This document shows positions 1-8,833 of a stretch of 64,000 nt of DNA, piece by piece. Position 1 is the stretch's first letter. Every line of letters begins with the position of its first letter. The position numbers and the translations under genes were made by a program. Origin of the DNA: Phascolarctobacterium sp. GTDB lineage: Bacteria; Bacillota; Negativicutes; Acidaminococcales; Acidaminococcaceae. The notes beneath the pieces are model-generated. The model was given only the letters and a program-made list of their open reading frames with translations, did no database searches and had not been told where the DNA came from. The stretch lies in assembly GCA_030531205.1 (NCBI GenBank), contig JAUNOC010000003.1:110800-174799 (forward strand), written 5' to 3'.

Positions 1-1
1 T

Positions 2-400
2 TATATTAGAACTCTTTATTGGCGTACCATTGCCACCAGTTGGTCCATGGTTATGAGTAAGGTGGCTCCTTTAGATGAGGACGGGTATTATCATTCTACG
101 GAATGGTTTTTTGATGAGTTTGCTTATGCGCTTTTTCCGGGTATTGACTGGCCGGATTTAAGGCGTGAAGATCATGTGCTGTGGTTTGCAGAGCGTCCTG
201 AACCTTATGTTATCCGTCGGCGTACTTTTGACATTAATCAGGTTGATATTATCAGACAACGGCGTGAGGGAGAACATTTAGTAGTAACCATGCGGGTAAA
301 AGGTGGTAAGAAGGATAAGGATGTGGATATTTATATGACGGCGGCAAATCGTTATAAACATCCCTTCCCCTGGAAAATTGAAAAGGGTGTGATTTTATAA
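2..400 (+). CDS. C-terminal part of an unrecognised protein, cut by the window edge
   Basis: The reading frame is open from the first bases of the window, so this is probably the last 132 residues of a longer protein. An internal ATG at 47 could start a 117-residue version, but no good ribosome binding site precedes it. The visible part is rich in aromatic and charged residues (for example a PFPWKIEKG tail) and has no signal peptide or clear membrane segment. I do not recognise the family. Its stop shares a base with the ATG of the next small gene (TAATG), so the two are translationally coupled, upstream of murA. Confidence 0.6.
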   Translation, partial: YIRTLYWRTIATSWSMVMSKVAPLDEDGYYHSTEWFFDEFAYALFPGIDWPDLRREDHVLWFAERPEPYVIRRRTFDINQVDIIRQRREGEHLVVTMRVKGGKKDKDVDIYMTAANRYKHPFPWKIEKGVIL

Positions 401-585
401 TGGCAGATGTAATGGCGGAGATGACCGGCAGTCAGATGGCAATATTAAAAATGGAAATCGCAGAACTTCGTAAACGTTTGACGGAAGTAACTGATGAAGA
501 AGTGAAAAAAATGATTCGTCGGGAAATTATGAACAAAGAAACACATTACAATATTTTGGCAGACCGTATGCGTTTGCAAAATTAA
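400..585 (+). CDS. Small coiled-coil-like protein of unknown function
   Basis: A 61-residue protein whose ATG overlaps the preceding stop codon by one base. It is highly charged, with a Glu/Lys/Arg/Leu heptad-like pattern through most of its length, which suggests a single amphipathic or coiled-coil helix. There is no signal peptide. It ends 19 bases before murA and is probably in the same transcript. Its position between an unknown gene and murA hints at an envelope-related role, but this is only context. No family is recognised. Confidence 0.55.
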   Translation: MADVMAEMTGSQMAILKMEIAELRKRLTEVTDEEVKKMIRREIMNKETHYNILADRMRLQN

Positions 586-604
586 TGGTTAGAGGGTAGA
601 TAAA

Positions 605-1864
605 TTGGAAAAATTATTGATTACAGGTGGTAGGGCGTTACAAGGGAGAATAATAGTTGGCGGAGCAAAGAATGCGGTACTTCCGATTATTATTGCTTCT
701 CTTTTAGCGAAAACACCAAGCCGTTTTGATGAAGTGCCAATGTTAGAGGATGTGCGGACAATCAGTCAGGTATTGAGACATTTGGGGGTTAAAGTGGATG
801 ACAGCGAACCAAATGTTTTGACGGTGGATAGCAGGGACATTACCAGTTTTGAACCACCTTACGATTTGGTCAGTACAATGAGGGCATCTTTTTTGGTGTT
901 GGGCCCATTAATTGCGAGGATGGGTAAGGCAAGAATTTCTATGCCGGGCGGTTGTGCTATCGGTGCCCGTCCTATTGATATCCATTTGAAAGCGTTTGAG
1001 GCATTAGGGGTGGAGATTGAGCAGGGTCACGGTTATATTGAAGCCAATGCTCCAAAAGGAATTAAGGGTGCAACTATTTATTTTGATTTTCCCAGTGTAG
1101 GTGCTACGGAACATGTGATGATGTTGGCGGCTCTTGCTAAAGGAAAAACTGTTCTGGAAAATGTGGCACAGGAGCCGGAAATAGTTGACTTGGCAAACTA
1201 CTTAAACAAAATGGGAGCCAAGGTGCGTGGTGCAGGAACTGCAGTCATTAAGATTGAAGGTGTTAAAGAGTTACACGGAGCGGATTATACAATTATCCCG
1301 GACCGTATAGAAGCAGGTACATATATGATTGCTGCGGCTATGACTGGCGGGGATGTTATTATAGAGAATGTTTTGCCGGAGCATCAAAAACCTTTGACAG
1401 CCAAACTGCGTGAGGCAGGTGCCATTGTAGAAGAAGATGTGGACAGAATTCATGTGGTAAGTAATGGTCAGTTAAAAGCAGTGGATGTTAAAACTTTGCC
1501 GTTCCCAGGATTTCCTACAGACATGCAGGCACAAATTATGGCTATGCTGGTGGTGGCAAATGGCAGAAGCCGGGTGACGGAAACGGTCTTTGAAAATCGT
1601 TTTATGCATGTGACTGAACTGATGCGGATGGGGGCGAAAATTACTACGGAAGGGCGTAGTGCGTCCATAGACGGTCCGGCACATTTAACTGGATGTCAGG
1701 TGCGATGTACGGACTTAAGAGCAGGTGCGGCAATGATTTTGGCGGCACTTGTGGCAGAAGGACAGACCAGTATTGTTGATTTGCATCATATTGACAGAGG
1801 ATATGAAAATATAGTTGAAAAATTGCGTGGGATTGGAGCCCAAATTGAGAGAGTGAAGGAGTAA
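605..1864 (+). CDS. murA: UDP-N-acetylglucosamine 1-carboxyvinyltransferase
   Basis: This is the cytoplasmic enzyme that transfers enolpyruvate from PEP to UDP-GlcNAc, the first committed step of peptidoglycan synthesis. It has the normal length (419 aa) and the EPSP-synthase fold signature. The N-terminal GGAKNAVLP segment is present, and the PEP-binding Cys lies at about residue 117 in PGGCAIGARPID. It starts with TTG at 605; the protein N-terminus (MEKLLITGG) matches the usual MurA beginning and a GAGGG-like site precedes it. It is followed four bases later by an mreB-type gene, so both probably share an envelope-synthesis transcript. Confidence 0.95.
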   Translation: MEKLLITGGRALQGRIIVGGAKNAVLPIIIASLLAKTPSRFDEVPMLEDVRTISQVLRHLGVKVDDSEPNVLTVDSRDITSFEPPYDLVSTMRASFLVLGPLIARMGKARISMPGGCAIGARPIDIHLKAFEALGVEIEQGHGYIEANAPKGIKGATIYFDFPSVGATEHVMMLAALAKGKTVLENVAQEPEIVDLANYLNKMGAKVRGAGTAVIKIEGVKELHGADYTIIPDRIEAGTYMIAAAMTGGDVIIENVLPEHQKPLTAKLREAGAIVEEDVDRIHVVSNGQLKAVDVKTLPFPGFPTDMQAQIMAMLVVANGRSRVTETVFENRFMHVTELMRMGAKITTEGRSASIDGPAHLTGCQVRCTDLRAGAAMILAALVAEGQTSIVDLHHIDRGYENIVEKLRGIGAQIERVKE

Positions 1865-1868
1865 AATT

Positions 1869-2909
1869 ATGTTTAAGAGTGTTGACATCGGTATTGATTT
1901 AGGTACGGCCAATATTTTGGTTTATGAAAAGGACAAGGGTGTTGTTTTCAGTGAACCGAGTGTGGTGGCATTGGACAAGAAAAATCAAAAGGTTTTGGCA
2001 ATTGGTCATGAGGCACGGGAACTTTTGGGGCGTTCACCAGAAAACATTATAACCGTAAGACCTTTGCGGGAAGGTGTTATTGCAAAATACACTATTACTC
2101 AAAGGATGCTTGCCATGATTATTGAAAAGGTTTGTGGCAGAAGTTTGTTTTTCAAACCCCGTGTTATGGTGTGTGTGCCTGTTGGCATTACCAGTGTGGA
2201 GAAAAGGGCGGTTTTGGAAGCCGCTATGCATGGTGGTGCATCTAAAACTTATTTAATTGAAGAACCGATGGCTGCAGCATTGGGTGCCGGTGTTGATATT
2301 GGACTGCCCCGTGGCAATATGGTGGTTGATATTGGCGGTGGCAGTACGGATGTGGCAATTTTGTCTTTGGGTGGCATTGTTGTTGATAACAGTACCCGTA
2401 TTGGCGGTGATCATTTTGACGAAGCCATTGCTTCCTATGTAAAACGGGAAAAAGGTGTTACTATAGGTGAACGGACGGCGGAGGAAATTAAAATTAAAGT
2501 GGCTACAGTTTCCACATCAGGGCGTAATGATGAGATTGAAGTGCGTGGTCATGATAACGTTTCCGGCTTGCCCAAAACTATTACGGTAACAAGTGCAGAA
2601 TGTCGTGAGGCATTAGCAGATTCTGTACAAACTTTGTTGAATGCTGTTCGTCAGGTTTTGGAAAAATGTCCGCCGGAACTTTCTGCGGATATTATTGACA
2701 ATGGTATTTACTTGACCGGCGGCGGTGCGTTGTTGGACGGTTTGGCAACAGTATTGCATGAGGAAACAAAAATCGATATGCACATTGCCTCTGACCCGTT
2801 GAATTGCGTAGCCATTGGTACGGGTATCGCTTTACGGTCTTTAGATATGTTGCATAATGGTGAAATTTTCACTTATGCCAATATTGCCTCCAATATGGCT
2901 AAAAGATAG
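1869..2909 (+). CDS. mreB: MreB-family rod-shape actin homologue (MreB/Mbl)
   Basis: This bacterial actin homologue forms membrane-associated filaments that guide the cell-wall elongation machinery. It has 346 residues, normal for MreB. The ATPase core motifs are visible: the phosphate-1 loop DIGIDLGTANILVY at the N-terminus, phosphate-2 VVDIGGGSTDVAI near residue 155, and a C-terminal adenosine motif with LTGGGALLDGL. The position directly after murA, away from mreCD, fits an Mbl-like paralogue, but sequence alone does not separate MreB from Mbl here. The stop is followed at once by a REP-like repeat. Confidence 0.92.
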   Translation: MFKSVDIGIDLGTANILVYEKDKGVVFSEPSVVALDKKNQKVLAIGHEARELLGRSPENIITVRPLREGVIAKYTITQRMLAMIIEKVCGRSLFFKPRVMVCVPVGITSVEKRAVLEAAMHGGASKTYLIEEPMAAALGAGVDIGLPRGNMVVDIGGGSTDVAILSLGGIVVDNSTRIGGDHFDEAIASYVKREKGVTIGERTAEEIKIKVATVSTSGRNDEIEVRGHDNVSGLPKTITVTSAECREALADSVQTLLNAVRQVLEKCPPELSADIIDNGIYLTGGGALLDGLATVLHEETKIDMHIASDPLNCVAIGTGIALRSLDMLHNGEIFTYANIASNMAKR

Positions 2910-2910
2910 T

Positions 2911-3060
2911 TATCAGGTGTCAGGTTTCAGGTAACAGGGTTAAGAGAATGATAATGCGTAATTCGCAATGCGTAATTATAGTAGGATGTTCCTGTGATTA
3001 TGGCAGGAAAGTTAGATGAAAGCGAAAGTAACCCTCTCCCCGGGGAGAGGGAATTAAAGG
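2911..3060 (+). repeat. REP-like intergenic repeat, copy A, with a perfect 20-bp palindrome
   Basis: It begins just after the mreB stop with a run of CAGGT units (2911-2939), then a tract of GTAATTCGCAATGCGTAATT type, then the core at 2979-3000 (AGTAGGATGTTCC plus TGTGATTA). A loopless perfect palindrome lies at 3032-3051 (half-site CCCTCTCCCC). The core recurs in at least six other intergenic gaps of this window. No promoter for the downstream gene is obvious here. Confidence 0.7.
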
Positions 3061-3120
3061 GTGTGGGGAAAACTTCGGGAAGAAGTTAGAAATCTTTGGT
3101 AAGAGATTAAGAGGTTAGAT

Positions 3121-4773
3121 ATGAAGAAGTTTATCAGATTTTTAATTTTATGTGTGATTTGTTTGTTTAGCAGTGTGGCACTGGCTAATGTTTCTTTTAT
3201 GCCTTTGCGTGATTTGAAAGCAGGTATGAAGGGAATTGGTAAAACAGTTATCGTTGGCGATAAAATTGAAACATTTGATGTTGAGATTTTGGGTGTGCAG
3301 GGGTCTCCTGCTTTGGGGGAAACCATTTTTGCCCGCTTAAGTGGTGATTTGATCGAAAAAGTTGGTGGTGTTGCTCAGGGAATGAGCGGCAGCCCTGTAT
3401 ATATAGATGGTCGTTTGGTAGGGGCTGTGGCTTTTGGCCGTTCTTTTAACGACCCTCATTATTGTTTTTTGACACCTATTCATCAAATGTTGGAATTGGT
3501 GGATGAGGTGCATTATCCGTCCAATTGGTTGCCAAAGGGGACGGCTTTAAGTGCTGGCGGCTTTACAGAAGATGGTTTGACACATTTGAAAGAGCGCTTG
3601 GCACCTTTCGGACTGGATGCTGTTCCCGGTGGTTGCGGTGAAGTTAATACTGGTAATTTTGAAGCCGGCGGCAGTGTTGGTGTTTCTTTAATCAATGGTG
3701 ATATGACTTTGGGTGCTTTAGGTACGGTTACTTGGGTTGATGATGAGGGCAATCTTTTGGCTTTCGGACATCAATTCCTGAAACGGGGCGGTGCCCAGTT
3801 TTTTATGAATAAGGTATGGGTTTTGGGAGTTGTTCCCAATATGATGTCCAGTTATAAAGTGGGACAGATTGGTCAGGTTGCGGGAAAAATTACTCAGGAC
3901 CGGGCATCCGGTGTGGCCGGCCTGATTGGTGAAGGTCCCAAGCCCATTCCTCTTGTTGTAAATGTGGGGGACTTTGAACGTGGCTCATTCAACACCATGA
4001 GTGTTAATTTGGTGGAAGATGAATTGCTTTTACCGGAACTGGTAGATTCCGCAGTTTATAATTGCCTGACAAAGACCTGTGACAGAGTTGGCGGAGGTAC
4101 GGCACAACTCAGTTTTGATTTAGAGGCGTTGAATGAAAAGGGTGAAAAATATAATGTTCATCGTGACAATATGTATTTTGCCGTAAGCGGTCTGTTGAAA
4201 AACTTAGACAACGAGATGACGGGGATTATTTCTAATCTGTCTTTGAATAAATTTGATGCTTTGGATGTACGCAGGATTAATGTGGATGTAAAAGTTACCC
4301 AGGATTTGCGTGTTGTGGAACTGAAAGAAATTTCTATTCCCAGAAAGGACTATCGTGCAGGGGATAAGGTGCCTGTCATTGTGAAAATGAAACCTTATCG
4401 TGGAGAAGAATTTAAGCGCGCTTTGGAATTTACAATTCCGAAGGATTACAAAGATAAAAAGATTACAATTTCAGTCCGTGGTGGTTCCAGTTTGTTGTGG
4501 CTGGAACGTCTGTTACGAAATAAGCAGGATGAGCAAATGCCTTTGCAGAGCAAGGAGTCCAAACAGGTTTTGAAGGACTATATTGAGAACTTGAAAATTG
4601 GTGACAAGAATAATGAACTCATAGTTGATTTGGGTGGTAAAAATGTTTTGCAGTTGGCAAAAAAGAGCGAAGCGGGTTTGGCAGGTCTGTTGAAGGGAAC
4701 TCCGTCCAAAGTTAAGCAGGCCTATGATTTCATTGTTATTGGTGATTTGGAAGTTTCTTTCAAAGTTAAATGA
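3121..4773 (+). CDS. Secreted SpoIVB-type (S55) serine peptidase-domain protein
   Basis: A 550-residue exported protein with a signal peptide of about 22 residues ending near LANVSF. Residues about 30-240 match the SpoIVB peptidase S55 domain, with the nucleophile region GMSGSPVYIDGRLVGAVAFG and a second conserved stretch, LGTVTWVDDEGNLLAFGHQF. The remaining half is beta-rich and unassigned. In spore formers SpoIVB cleaves an anti-sigma signalling partner. Here the gene sits between mreB and the Mla lipid-transport operon of a diderm, so an envelope-maintenance role in the periplasm is more likely (inference). A binding site close to GAGGTTAG precedes the ATG. Confidence 0.85.
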   Translation: MKKFIRFLILCVICLFSSVALANVSFMPLRDLKAGMKGIGKTVIVGDKIETFDVEILGVQGSPALGETIFARLSGDLIEKVGGVAQGMSGSPVYIDGRLVGAVAFGRSFNDPHYCFLTPIHQMLELVDEVHYPSNWLPKGTALSAGGFTEDGLTHLKERLAPFGLDAVPGGCGEVNTGNFEAGGSVGVSLINGDMTLGALGTVTWVDDEGNLLAFGHQFLKRGGAQFFMNKVWVLGVVPNMMSSYKVGQIGQVAGKITQDRASGVAGLIGEGPKPIPLVVNVGDFERGSFNTMSVNLVEDELLLPELVDSAVYNCLTKTCDRVGGGTAQLSFDLEALNEKGEKYNVHRDNMYFAVSGLLKNLDNEMTGIISNLSLNKFDALDVRRINVDVKVTQDLRVVELKEISIPRKDYRAGDKVPVIVKMKPYRGEEFKRALEFTIPKDYKDKKITISVRGGSSLLWLERLLRNKQDEQMPLQSKESKQVLKDYIENLKIGDKNNELIVDLGGKNVLQLAKKSEAGLAGLLKGTPSKVKQAYDFIVIGDLEVSFKVK

Positions 4774-4780
4774 CATAAAT

Positions 4781-4808
4781 TTGTCATAATTTGCGATTAG
4801 AATACAAT
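4781..4808 (+). promoter_or_regulatory. Candidate promoter of the mla-tolC operon
   Basis: TTGTCA at 4781-4786 and TACAAT at 4803-4808 are separated by 16 bp. The short inverted repeat TGACA/TGTCA (4771-4786) overlaps the -35 box and could be an operator. The gap between the S55 gene and mlaE is only 55 bp, so read-through is also possible. Confidence 0.55.
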
Positions 4809-4828
4809 CACGCAGGGGTTGGGATTGA

Positions 4829-5587
4829 ATGTTAGCTTGTATCGGTTCTAAATTAATAGGGATGGCAAATATTGCAGGGGGGCTGTGGCTTCTTTTTGTG
4901 GATACTTTGTGCCGGCTTAAAGATATTGATTTTAAGGAAACATGCCGGCAGATGGCACTTTTAGGTGCAGATTCGTTGCCCATTGTGGCTGCCACTATTC
5001 TTTGTACGGGTATGGTGTTTTCTGTGCAGACGGCAAAGGAATTTGTTGAACTGGGGGCAAGCAGCACGGTTGGCGGTATTGTTGCCATTGCCATGGCTCG
5101 GGAACTGGTGCCCATTTTAACAGGTGTGGTTGTGGCAGGACGTATTGGAGCGGCTATTGCGGCAGAAATCGGTACTATGAAAGTTACGGAGCAGGTGGAT
5201 GCTTTAAGGGTTATGGCTGCCAATCCTGTAAGTTATTTGGTGGTGCCCCGTTTTATTGCTATTATTTGCATGATGCCGGTGCTGGTAATTTTTGGAAATA
5301 TTATCGGTGATGTGGGTGGATGGGGTGTTGCCCATTATTATGCAGGTATCAGCTCTTTCAGTTTTACCAATTCCATTAAGACCTATGCAGAGTTCTATGA
5401 TGTGTGGGGAGGTATGCTGAAGAGTTGTGTTTTCGGTGCGATTATTGCCGTTGTAGGTTGTTATAAAGGATTGAATGCGCCTAATGGTGCGGAAGGTGTC
5501 GGTTTGGCGACCACTGCCAGTGTGGTGCTTTCCATTATTTTAATTTTCATTACAAATTATTTCCTGTCTTTGGTGATTTATGTCTGA
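4829..5587 (+). CDS. mlaE: MlaE-family ABC transporter permease
   Basis: Inner-membrane permease of the Mla system, which moves phospholipids between the inner and outer membranes. It has 252 residues and the five to six hydrophobic segments of the MlaE/YrbE fold. The family-typical conserved segment (MARELVPILTGVVVAGRIGA, then EIGTMKVTEQVDAL) is clear. It overlaps mlaF by 8 bases, so the two are translationally coupled. Together with mlaF, mlaD and tolC it forms one operon. Its presence is strong evidence for an outer membrane. Confidence 0.93.
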   Translation: MLACIGSKLIGMANIAGGLWLLFVDTLCRLKDIDFKETCRQMALLGADSLPIVAATILCTGMVFSVQTAKEFVELGASSTVGGIVAIAMARELVPILTGVVVAGRIGAAIAAEIGTMKVTEQVDALRVMAANPVSYLVVPRFIAIICMMPVLVIFGNIIGDVGGWGVAHYYAGISSFSFTNSIKTYAEFYDVWGGMLKSCVFGAIIAVVGCYKGLNAPNGAEGVGLATTASVVLSIILIFITNYFLSLVIYV

Positions 5588-6335
5588 AGCAATTTCTATC
5601 CGAAATTTAATAGTGCAGTTTGGTGACAGAAGGATTTTAAATTCTGTAAATCTTGATGTACATCAAGGTGAAACATTGGCAGTGATTGGCCCGTCCGGTA
5701 CTGGAAAAAGTACCATTATGAAGGTGCTGACCGGACTGTTAAAACCTAATTCCGGCAGTGTGGTTATCGACGGCAGGGAAACAGCGGTCTTTGGCGAGGC
5801 ACAATGGGATGAACTGCGCAAGCATATGGGTGTGGTATTCCAATATAGTGCCCTCTTTGATTTTCTTAACGTTGGTGAAAATGTTGCTTTTGGTCTGAGA
5901 CGACATTATAAAGTTGTGGAAGATGAAGTACAGGCAAGAGTTAAGGAACTTTTGCGTATGGTAGGTATGCCGGATACGGAAAAGATGATGCCTTCAGAAT
6001 TATCGGGAGGTATGAAAAAGAGAGTGGGACTGGCAAGGGCTTTGGCTATGCGGCCAAACATAGTTTTCTATGATGAACCCACCAGTGGTCTGGATCCGGT
6101 CATGACCACCGCTATCAGCAAACTGATTCGGCAGACACAACAACAGTTGGGGATAACATCTATCATGGTTACTCATGATATGGAAAGTGTGGATATAGCA
6201 GCGGACAGGGTGGCAATGCTTTACAAGGGAGATATCATTGCTTTAGGTACGGTAGAAGAAATCAAAAACAGCACAAATCCAATTGTGCAGGCATTTATTA
6301 AAGGGCAGGAATTGCCGGGAGAGGTGACAAAATGA
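5580..6335 (+). CDS. mlaF: MlaF-family ABC transporter ATPase
   Basis: Cytoplasmic ATPase that powers the MlaE permease. It has 251 residues with Walker A GPSGTGKST (about residues 38-46), the Q-loop region VVFQYSALFDFLNV, the signature ELSGGMKKRVGLARAL, Walker B with IVFYDEPTSGLDP, and the switch His in MVTHDM. The signature variant SGGMKKR, rather than SGGQ, is typical of the Mla subgroup. It starts inside the end of mlaE and its TGA overlaps the mlaD ATG by four bases. Confidence 0.95.
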   Translation: MSEAISIRNLIVQFGDRRILNSVNLDVHQGETLAVIGPSGTGKSTIMKVLTGLLKPNSGSVVIDGRETAVFGEAQWDELRKHMGVVFQYSALFDFLNVGENVAFGLRRHYKVVEDEVQARVKELLRMVGMPDTEKMMPSELSGGMKKRVGLARALAMRPNIVFYDEPTSGLDPVMTTAISKLIRQTQQQLGITSIMVTHDMESVDIAADRVAMLYKGDIIALGTVEEIKNSTNPIVQAFIKGQELPGEVTK

Positions 6336-7411
6336 ACAGCGAAACAAAGGTTGGGGCATTTACATTGGCAGGTGCGGCGCTTTTGGCGGGCATCATCAGT
6401 TTTATGGGTGCGTTCCGTTTCAGCAGTAAGGCCTACGGACTGACCATTGTTTATCCCGATGCGCAGGGATTGCTTAATGGAGCAGAAGTGCGTTATGCAG
6501 GTGTGCATATAGGTGTTGTGAAGAATATTAGTGTGGTGAACAACAAGGCCAGCGTGGAAACGGAAATTGATGAGCAGATTAAATTGCCTGAAGGGGCGGT
6601 TTTCGGAGTTGGGGCTGATGGTGTTATGGGGGCAAAATTTGTGAGCATTATGCCTCCGCAAAAAATATCTTCCCAATACATTAAACAAGGCAGTATCATT
6701 GAGGGTGATGCTGGAGCAGGTATAGACAGTTTCCTGCAACAAAGTTCAGAATTGTTGAGTAGGGTTGGTGTAATTGTAGAAAATCTTGATAATATGTTGA
6801 CAAACGAAACCATCCAGCGGTCTTTGAATGTCAGTGCCAAGAATATGACGGAAGTAACCAATAATTTGCGGGAGGTTACTAAACATCTGAATGGTATTGT
6901 CGGTGTTATAGATGGAGTGAGCCAGGAGCCGGCAACCGCTCAGGCACTGCGGGAAACTATTTACAATGTGCGTGATACGTCTGCCGGAGCAAAAAAGATA
7001 GTTAAGACCATCAGCGATTTGGAAGTTGATGCTGATGTGGGACATAATATGAAGGGCGGACATTGGCGTGGTAATATGGGTGTAACCTTGCATCCTTCCA
7101 AACAGGATTCTGTGTACTTGGGTGGCTATGATATTGGTGATGAAAATAAATTTGATTTTATTGTGGGACGGAAATTTGGCCCCGCCGGTGTGAGTGCAGG
7201 TTCTATGCAGGGAGAGTTTGGTGTGGGTTTGAGTTATGATGTAATTAAAAATTTCAGGATATACAGCCAGTATTATGATTTTGACAAACACAAATTGAGA
7301 ATTGGGGCAGAAATCCCTTTGAATAAAAATGTCAGTGTGTACGGAGAAACAATGGATGCCCGGCATGGAACTAAACGGGAAACTTACGCAGGTATGCGGG
7401 CAAGGTTTTAA
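6332..7411 (+). CDS. mlaD: MlaD/MCE lipid-binding protein with C-terminal beta-barrel-like domain
   Basis: Residues about 8-30 form a single N-terminal membrane anchor. Residues about 38-115 are the MCE domain, beginning near YPDAQGLLNGAEVRYAGV, with the VGADGVMGAKFVSI stretch. Residues about 120-225 are helical. From about residue 240 to the end the protein becomes a series of alternating amphipathic strands and terminates in RARF, a C-terminal Phe as in outer-membrane barrels. A MlaD fused to an outer-membrane barrel is known from the diderm Firmicute Veillonella parvula, where it is proposed to bridge the envelope. The 359-residue length is about twice that of E. coli MlaD. It probably spans the periplasm here too (inference). 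Confidence 0.9.
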   Translation: MNSETKVGAFTLAGAALLAGIISFMGAFRFSSKAYGLTIVYPDAQGLLNGAEVRYAGVHIGVVKNISVVNNKASVETEIDEQIKLPEGAVFGVGADGVMGAKFVSIMPPQKISSQYIKQGSIIEGDAGAGIDSFLQQSSELLSRVGVIVENLDNMLTNETIQRSLNVSAKNMTEVTNNLREVTKHLNGIVGVIDGVSQEPATAQALRETIYNVRDTSAGAKKIVKTISDLEVDADVGHNMKGGHWRGNMGVTLHPSKQDSVYLGGYDIGDENKFDFIVGRKFGPAGVSAGSMQGEFGVGLSYDVIKNFRIYSQYYDFDKHKLRIGAEIPLNKNVSVYGETMDARHGTKRETYAGMRARF

Positions 7412-7429
7412 CAGAAGTAGGAGGATGAT

Positions 7430-8809
7430 ATGAGAAAAGCAAAATTAGCCATAGTGTTTTTAGGTCTAGTAATGGCACAGAGCGCTATGGCGGAAGAAAG
7501 TGTAAATCTTACCATAGATGATGCAATTTACCGTGCTTTTGCCACTAATCCGGCAGTAAAAATTGCGGGGTATGAACGGGATGCAGCAAGGGCAAATATG
7601 AATGCTACACGTTTGGAACGTGGTATCACCATTACCGGAAGGCATGAAAGCAGTCGTGGAGGATATGAGCGGCAACAATACATCGGCGGTGTTTATAAAG
7701 ACAAACTCAGTACCACTCATTCTAATTCCATAACCGCTTCCATGCCAATTTATACGGGTGGTGCTTTGAGCGGTAAAATGATTACCGCTAAGGCCAATTA
7801 TCAGCAGTCCGTATCGGGCATGCAAAAGGCGTATAATGATATGCATTACACGGTTACGGAAGCATATTACAACTGCCTTTTGACACAGGATTTGGAAAAA
7901 GTTGCTAAAGAATCAGTACAAACATTGAGTGAACATTTGCGTCATGTGCAGGATTCCTATGATGTGGGCGTGGTTGCTAAGGTGGATGTGCTCCGTTCAG
8001 AAGTTGAACTGGCGGATGCGGAGCAAAATCTCATTAAAGCAGAAAATAACCGTAAGATTACAGAACATACTTTGAATAAGATTATAGGTCTGCCTTTGGA
8101 AACAGAACTAAACCTCACTGATACATTGAAATATGCCCCTTACGAAAAGGAACTGGATTATTGCTTGCAATTTGCTCAGACCAACAGACCGGAGCTGGAA
8201 CAGGCAAAGCAGGGGTTCAGGGCGGCGAAGGGTAATGTCCGCTCGGCACGCAGCGGTTATATGCCACAGATAAGTGTCAATGCTTCAAAATCTTGGAGTA
8301 ATACTGATAGTAGAACTGGTACGACCCATGGGTGGCCAGGCAATCAGGATGAGAAATGGGGTGTTGGTGCAACTGCCACATGGAATGTCTTTGACAGTGG
8401 TGTAACCTTGTCCAAAATACATGCGGCAGAGGCAAAAGCCAGAGCGGCCAAGGAAACCTGGCGGGATACGGAAAACGGTGTAATGCTGGATGTGCGGAAC
8501 TGTTATTACAATCTGAACGAGGCGGAAAGACGCATCAAGACAGCAGAAGTAACGGTGGAAAAGGCACAGGAAGATTATGATATTGCCCAACTGCGTTATC
8601 AGAACGGAGTGGGAACCAATACGGATGTATTGGATGCCCAGGTGGCACTGACTCAGGCAAAAACCAATTACATTCAGGCCTGCTACGACTTCAGCACTAG
8701 TAAGATTGCTTTGGACAACGCCATCGGCGTTCCCTTTAAGTCACCTTTGGAGAAAAAGACAGTGGTGAAAGTTAAACCCATGTTGAAAGATAAGAAGAAA
8801 AAGAAATAA
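7430..8809 (+). CDS. tolC: TolC-family outer-membrane efflux protein
   Basis: Outer-membrane channel of the TolC/OEP type, 459 residues, with a signal peptide (about 21 residues, ending AMAEE). It shows the two internal OEP repeats: a first helical-hairpin half, TEAYYNCLLTQDLEKVAKE and following, and a second, MLDVRNCYYNLNEAERRI. Each is followed by the conserved V-KVDVLRSEV or NTDVLDAQVAL motif. The Lys-rich tail is unusual for a barrel protein and is probably periplasmic. It lies 18 bases after mlaD with a GGAGG site, the last gene of the mla operon. The genetic link suggests a lipid-related or general export role, but no partner pump gene is in the window. Confidence 0.92.
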   Translation: MRKAKLAIVFLGLVMAQSAMAEESVNLTIDDAIYRAFATNPAVKIAGYERDAARANMNATRLERGITITGRHESSRGGYERQQYIGGVYKDKLSTTHSNSITASMPIYTGGALSGKMITAKANYQQSVSGMQKAYNDMHYTVTEAYYNCLLTQDLEKVAKESVQTLSEHLRHVQDSYDVGVVAKVDVLRSEVELADAEQNLIKAENNRKITEHTLNKIIGLPLETELNLTDTLKYAPYEKELDYCLQFAQTNRPELEQAKQGFRAAKGNVRSARSGYMPQISVNASKSWSNTDSRTGTTHGWPGNQDEKWGVGATATWNVFDSGVTLSKIHAAEAKARAAKETWRDTENGVMLDVRNCYYNLNEAERRIKTAEVTVEKAQEDYDIAQLRYQNGVGTNTDVLDAQVALTQAKTNYIQACYDFSTSKIALDNAIGVPFKSPLEKKTVVKVKPMLKDKKKKK

Positions 8810-8833
8810 GTTTGAAAGATTGAGAGGAAAAAA

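Noticed and set aside
4513..5223. Long antisense open frame (236 codons) on the - strand
   Set aside because: It lies wholly opposite the S55 peptidase and mlaE genes, has no recognisable motif and no promoter or binding site. It is explained by codon usage of the real genes.
6221..7366. Antisense open frames of 173 and 206 codons opposite mlaF and mlaD
   Set aside because: Low-complexity Cys/His/Ile-rich translations without any family feature, fully covered by genes with strong motifs on the + strand.
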